Below, piece after piece: positions 62,372 to 64,000 of a stretch of DNA of 64,000 nt. The DNA comes from Erythrobacteraceae bacterium E2-1 Yellow Sea. GTDB lineage: Bacteria > Pseudomonadota > Alphaproteobacteria > Sphingomonadales > Sphingomonadaceae. Location of the stretch: positions 149,224 to 213,223 of the forward strand of contig JADCLP010000002.1 of assembly GCA_014983025.1 (NCBI GenBank), given 5' to 3'. Every line of letters begins with the position of its first letter. The first letter of the stretch is position 1. The notes under the pieces are model-generated. The model was not told the origin of the DNA and made no database searches. It saw nothing but the letters and a program-made list of their open reading frames with translations. A program made the position numbers and the translations under genes.

Positions 62372-63061
62372 ATGCGTGTATTGCTGGCAGAAGATACGCC
62401 AATCAATGCAGAGATGATGCAGGCCATGGCCGAACATCTGGGCGTGGCGATGGATATCGCCGAAAATGGTCAAGATGCCATCGACATGGTGCGCAAGGCT
62501 GCCATGCAGGGCAATCCCTATGCCATGTTGCTGGTGGATGTGATGATGCCGGTGCTGGACGGTGTTGAGGCAACACGTCGCCTGCGCGCCGAAGGTTTCG
62601 CCCCGGCGGACCTGCCGATCATCGCTGTTACCGCTGCCACAGACCGGGATGAGGTCCGCCATTATCGCGAGGCCGGGATGCAGGCTTTCCTGCCCAAGCC
62701 GGTGGGGTTGAGCGAACTATCTGCCGCACTCAACGCATGGGGCCGCAATAAGGCCCGCATCGCACCAGGTGCACAGGCGAATGTATGGCAGGCGCTGCGG
62801 CGTAAATTCGTGGAACGCAAACGCAATGCCTTGGCGCAGATCACTGCCGCATTGGCTAGCGATGAGCTGGATGATGAAACCGTAATGCAGCTGCGCAACA
62901 TGCTTCACCAACTGGCCGGAACCGCCGGATCATTTGGCGAGGAAAATCTGAAAATTCAGGCGCGCAAATTCGAAGCCGCGTTGATGGCTGCCTTTCTGAA
63001 GGGAAGCGGCCTGGCAAATGTGCTGCGGGAAGCACGCAAATGTCTTGAGGAAAACCAATGA
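62372..63061 (+). CDS. Response regulator receiver domain fused to HPt domain
   Basis: Phosphorelay protein of 229 aa from ATG 62372 with GGAG at 8 bases; a GTG at 62288 would add 28 residues that resemble an inter-domain linker. The receiver domain has LLAEDTPINAEMM, the phospho-Asp in LLVDVMMPVLDG, and the Lys in FLPKPVG. The C-terminal HPt domain has the phospho-His in HQLAGTAGSFGEENL. There is no DNA-binding output, so it relays phosphate. Its stop overlaps the start of the outer-membrane barrel gene as ATGA, and a CtrA-type site lies upstream. Confidence 0.88.
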   Translation: MRVLLAEDTPINAEMMQAMAEHLGVAMDIAENGQDAIDMVRKAAMQGNPYAMLLVDVMMPVLDGVEATRRLRAEGFAPADLPIIAVTAATDRDEVRHYREAGMQAFLPKPVGLSELSAALNAWGRNKARIAPGAQANVWQALRRKFVERKRNALAQITAALASDELDDETVMQLRNMLHQLAGTAGSFGEENLKIQARKFEAALMAAFLKGSGLANVLREARKCLEENQ

Positions 63062-63923
63062 TTTATCAAGTTTTTCATAAGTTTGCGCAGCTGCGCAGTC
63101 TGTTGGCCTTCACTTTGGTGGCAGCATTGTCTTTAACGGCACAATCCGTACGGGCGGAAAGCGAATGGGGCGCAAGGGTAGAGGCGCAAGTTGTCCAATC
63201 CGAACTGGACCAGGATGATGGTGATGACATCGACAGTTCCGGCTTTGGCCTGCGTGGCGATGTCGATTTCACGCTGTCACCATCGAAAAAAACCAGCATT
63301 GCGGCCAGTACCACCGCCCGTGTGTTCGATTACACAGATGATGGCCGCGATACGCGTGAAATCTATGGCGCATCCTTGGCAGTCACTCAAAAACTGTCCA
63401 GACATGTTGAGCTACGGCTGACTGCGCGCCGGATAGAAAACATCGCCGTTCTGGAAGCCAATAGCGCCGATCAGACCAGCGCAGAGGCGCGCTTGCAATT
63501 GCAACGCGGCAATAACCGCGTGCGGGTTGCTGCAGAATATCGCACGCGCGAATATGACATGATCGGCAACCCGGATGGCGATGGCTACAAAATTACCGTT
63601 CAGTACAACCGCCGCATCGGCCCCTATCACTGGGTCAGGCTGGATGCGCGACATGAAGACATGCATAGTGATGAATCGCCTCGTCGCAGCTATAACCGCC
63701 AGATTTTCCAGCTTAGCTACAGCCATCCAGTGGCCAAAAGGCTGCGCCTGATCCCGTCGCTGCAATATCGCCAATGGGAATATGACAGCCGCATTGCCCG
63801 GGGTGATCCGGATGGGGACTTGCGCCATGATGATTATGTCGCGCCCGGCCTGCGCATTGCCTATGGCAGCGCCACAAGGGGTTTTTATGCGGATGCATCG
63901 GCTGAATACCGGATCCGCGATTC
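63058..63923 (+). pseudogene. Outer-membrane beta-barrel protein gene interrupted by IS6-family element
   Basis: Begins with ATG at 63058, overlapping the receiver-HPt stop. The signal peptide is about 32 residues and ends VRAESEWG. It then has many short amphipathic strands with alternating pattern typical of a barrel (TARVFDYTDD, LQLQRGNNRVRVAAEYRTREY, YHWVRLDARHED). About 288 residues are intact. At 63924 the sequence becomes an IS6-type terminal repeat, so the reading frame continues only by chance into the element to the window end. The family is unassigned; it resembles porin-like barrels of polysaccharide clusters. Confidence 0.72.
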
Positions 63924-64000
63924 GGCTCTGTTGCAAACTCTGACACGGTTTCCAAGATTGGGCTCATGTACTGTCAAGGTCAGTTGCGATGAACGATTTC
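63924..64000 (+). mobile_element. Left end of an IS6-family insertion sequence (truncated by window)
   Basis: GGCTCTGTTGCAAA (63924-63937) matches the terminal inverted repeat of IS6-family elements such as IS6100. It is followed by 51 bases and then an ATG opening MNDF, the expected distance and start of the transposase. The right end is outside the window. An 8-bp target duplication would be expected at the junction and cannot be checked. Confidence 0.72.
63989..64000 (+). CDS. IS6-family transposase, first four codons only
   Basis: ATGAACGATTTC encodes MNDF, the common opening of IS6-family transposases (M-N-x-F followed by K-G-R-H-F in relatives). The gene runs off the window, so only the start and context support it. 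Confidence 0.6.

Noticed and set aside
1..64000. CRISPR arrays, prophage modules, rRNA operon, plasmid or phage origins
   Set aside because: No regular spaced repeats, phage structural genes, rRNA sequence or iteron clusters were seen on reading both strands.

Overview
The window reads as a chromosomal segment of an alphaproteobacterium, most likely order Sphingomonadales and probably an Erythrobacteraceae-type genome. The signs are a moderately high G+C content with strong gcc/cgc/ggc/ctg codon preference, a SciP-type (DUF1153) cell-cycle regulator, an orphan FlbT-like protein, an ECF sigma factor with an NrsF (DUF1109) partner, a DUF3035/BamF-type lipoprotein and a petABC (fbcFBC) cytochrome bc1 operon. 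This placement is inferred from gene content and style only. Nearly all the sequence is coding, with many 4-base ATGA stop/start overlaps.

Region 1 (1-9845) is the most unusual part. A radical SAM gene, co-directional with a PiT-type phosphate permease, diverges from a long ArsM-type methyltransferase. The shared promoter gap holds a perfect 15-bp palindrome. Converging on the methyltransferase is a tightly overlapped operon: a GT-C/GT-A fusion glycosyltransferase, a TVP38-disulfide oxidoreductase fusion, a small membrane protein, a CofC-like nucleotidyltransferase (TIGR04282-like) and a GT2 glycosyltransferase (TIGR04283-like). The last two families are known companions of radical SAM/arsenosugar loci, so a membrane-associated arsenosugar or arsenolipid-type pathway is the leading hypothesis.

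Region 2 (10.0-13 kb) is a stress-regulation block: sigma factor and NrsF with a good sigF-type autoregulatory promoter, then a TetR regulator divergent from DUF1330 and AhpD-like genes, then tRNA-Gly(TCC). Region 3 (13.4-31.7 kb) is housekeeping: OmpA-like lipoprotein, CPA1 antiporter, apt, cytochrome bc1, pgeF, pepN, an EamA transporter, a threonine aldolase-like enzyme, two bPH2 membrane proteins, mobA (with no normal start codon), tRNA-Thr(GGT), gpmA and purEK.

At 31.7-32.5 kb a dihydrofolate reductase gene of foreign base composition sits next to a sequence resembling an IS6-family terminal repeat. It interrupts an otherwise ordinary purEK / ribF-ileS-lspA-bamF series. Region 4 (32.5-52.5 kb) holds ileS (which looks mosaic), a CNNM/CBS protein, an OmpA/glycine-zipper protein, a cysQ-like phosphatase, sucC, etfBA with a perfect palindromic operator, a sigma-like protein and FlbT-like protein, an RND pump whose permease carries an extra membrane insertion, a GlsB-type protein and sciP.

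Region 5 (52.7-64 kb) carries mnmA, a serine beta-lactamase-fold lipoprotein, a CDF cation transporter, pdxH, a DnaJ-class chaperone, a YihY/BrkB protein, fabI, two nucleotide-sugar epimerases and a receiver-HPt protein. It ends in an outer-membrane beta-barrel gene that is cut at 63924 by the terminal repeat and first transposase codons of an IS6-family element. The element and the first gene both run off the window.
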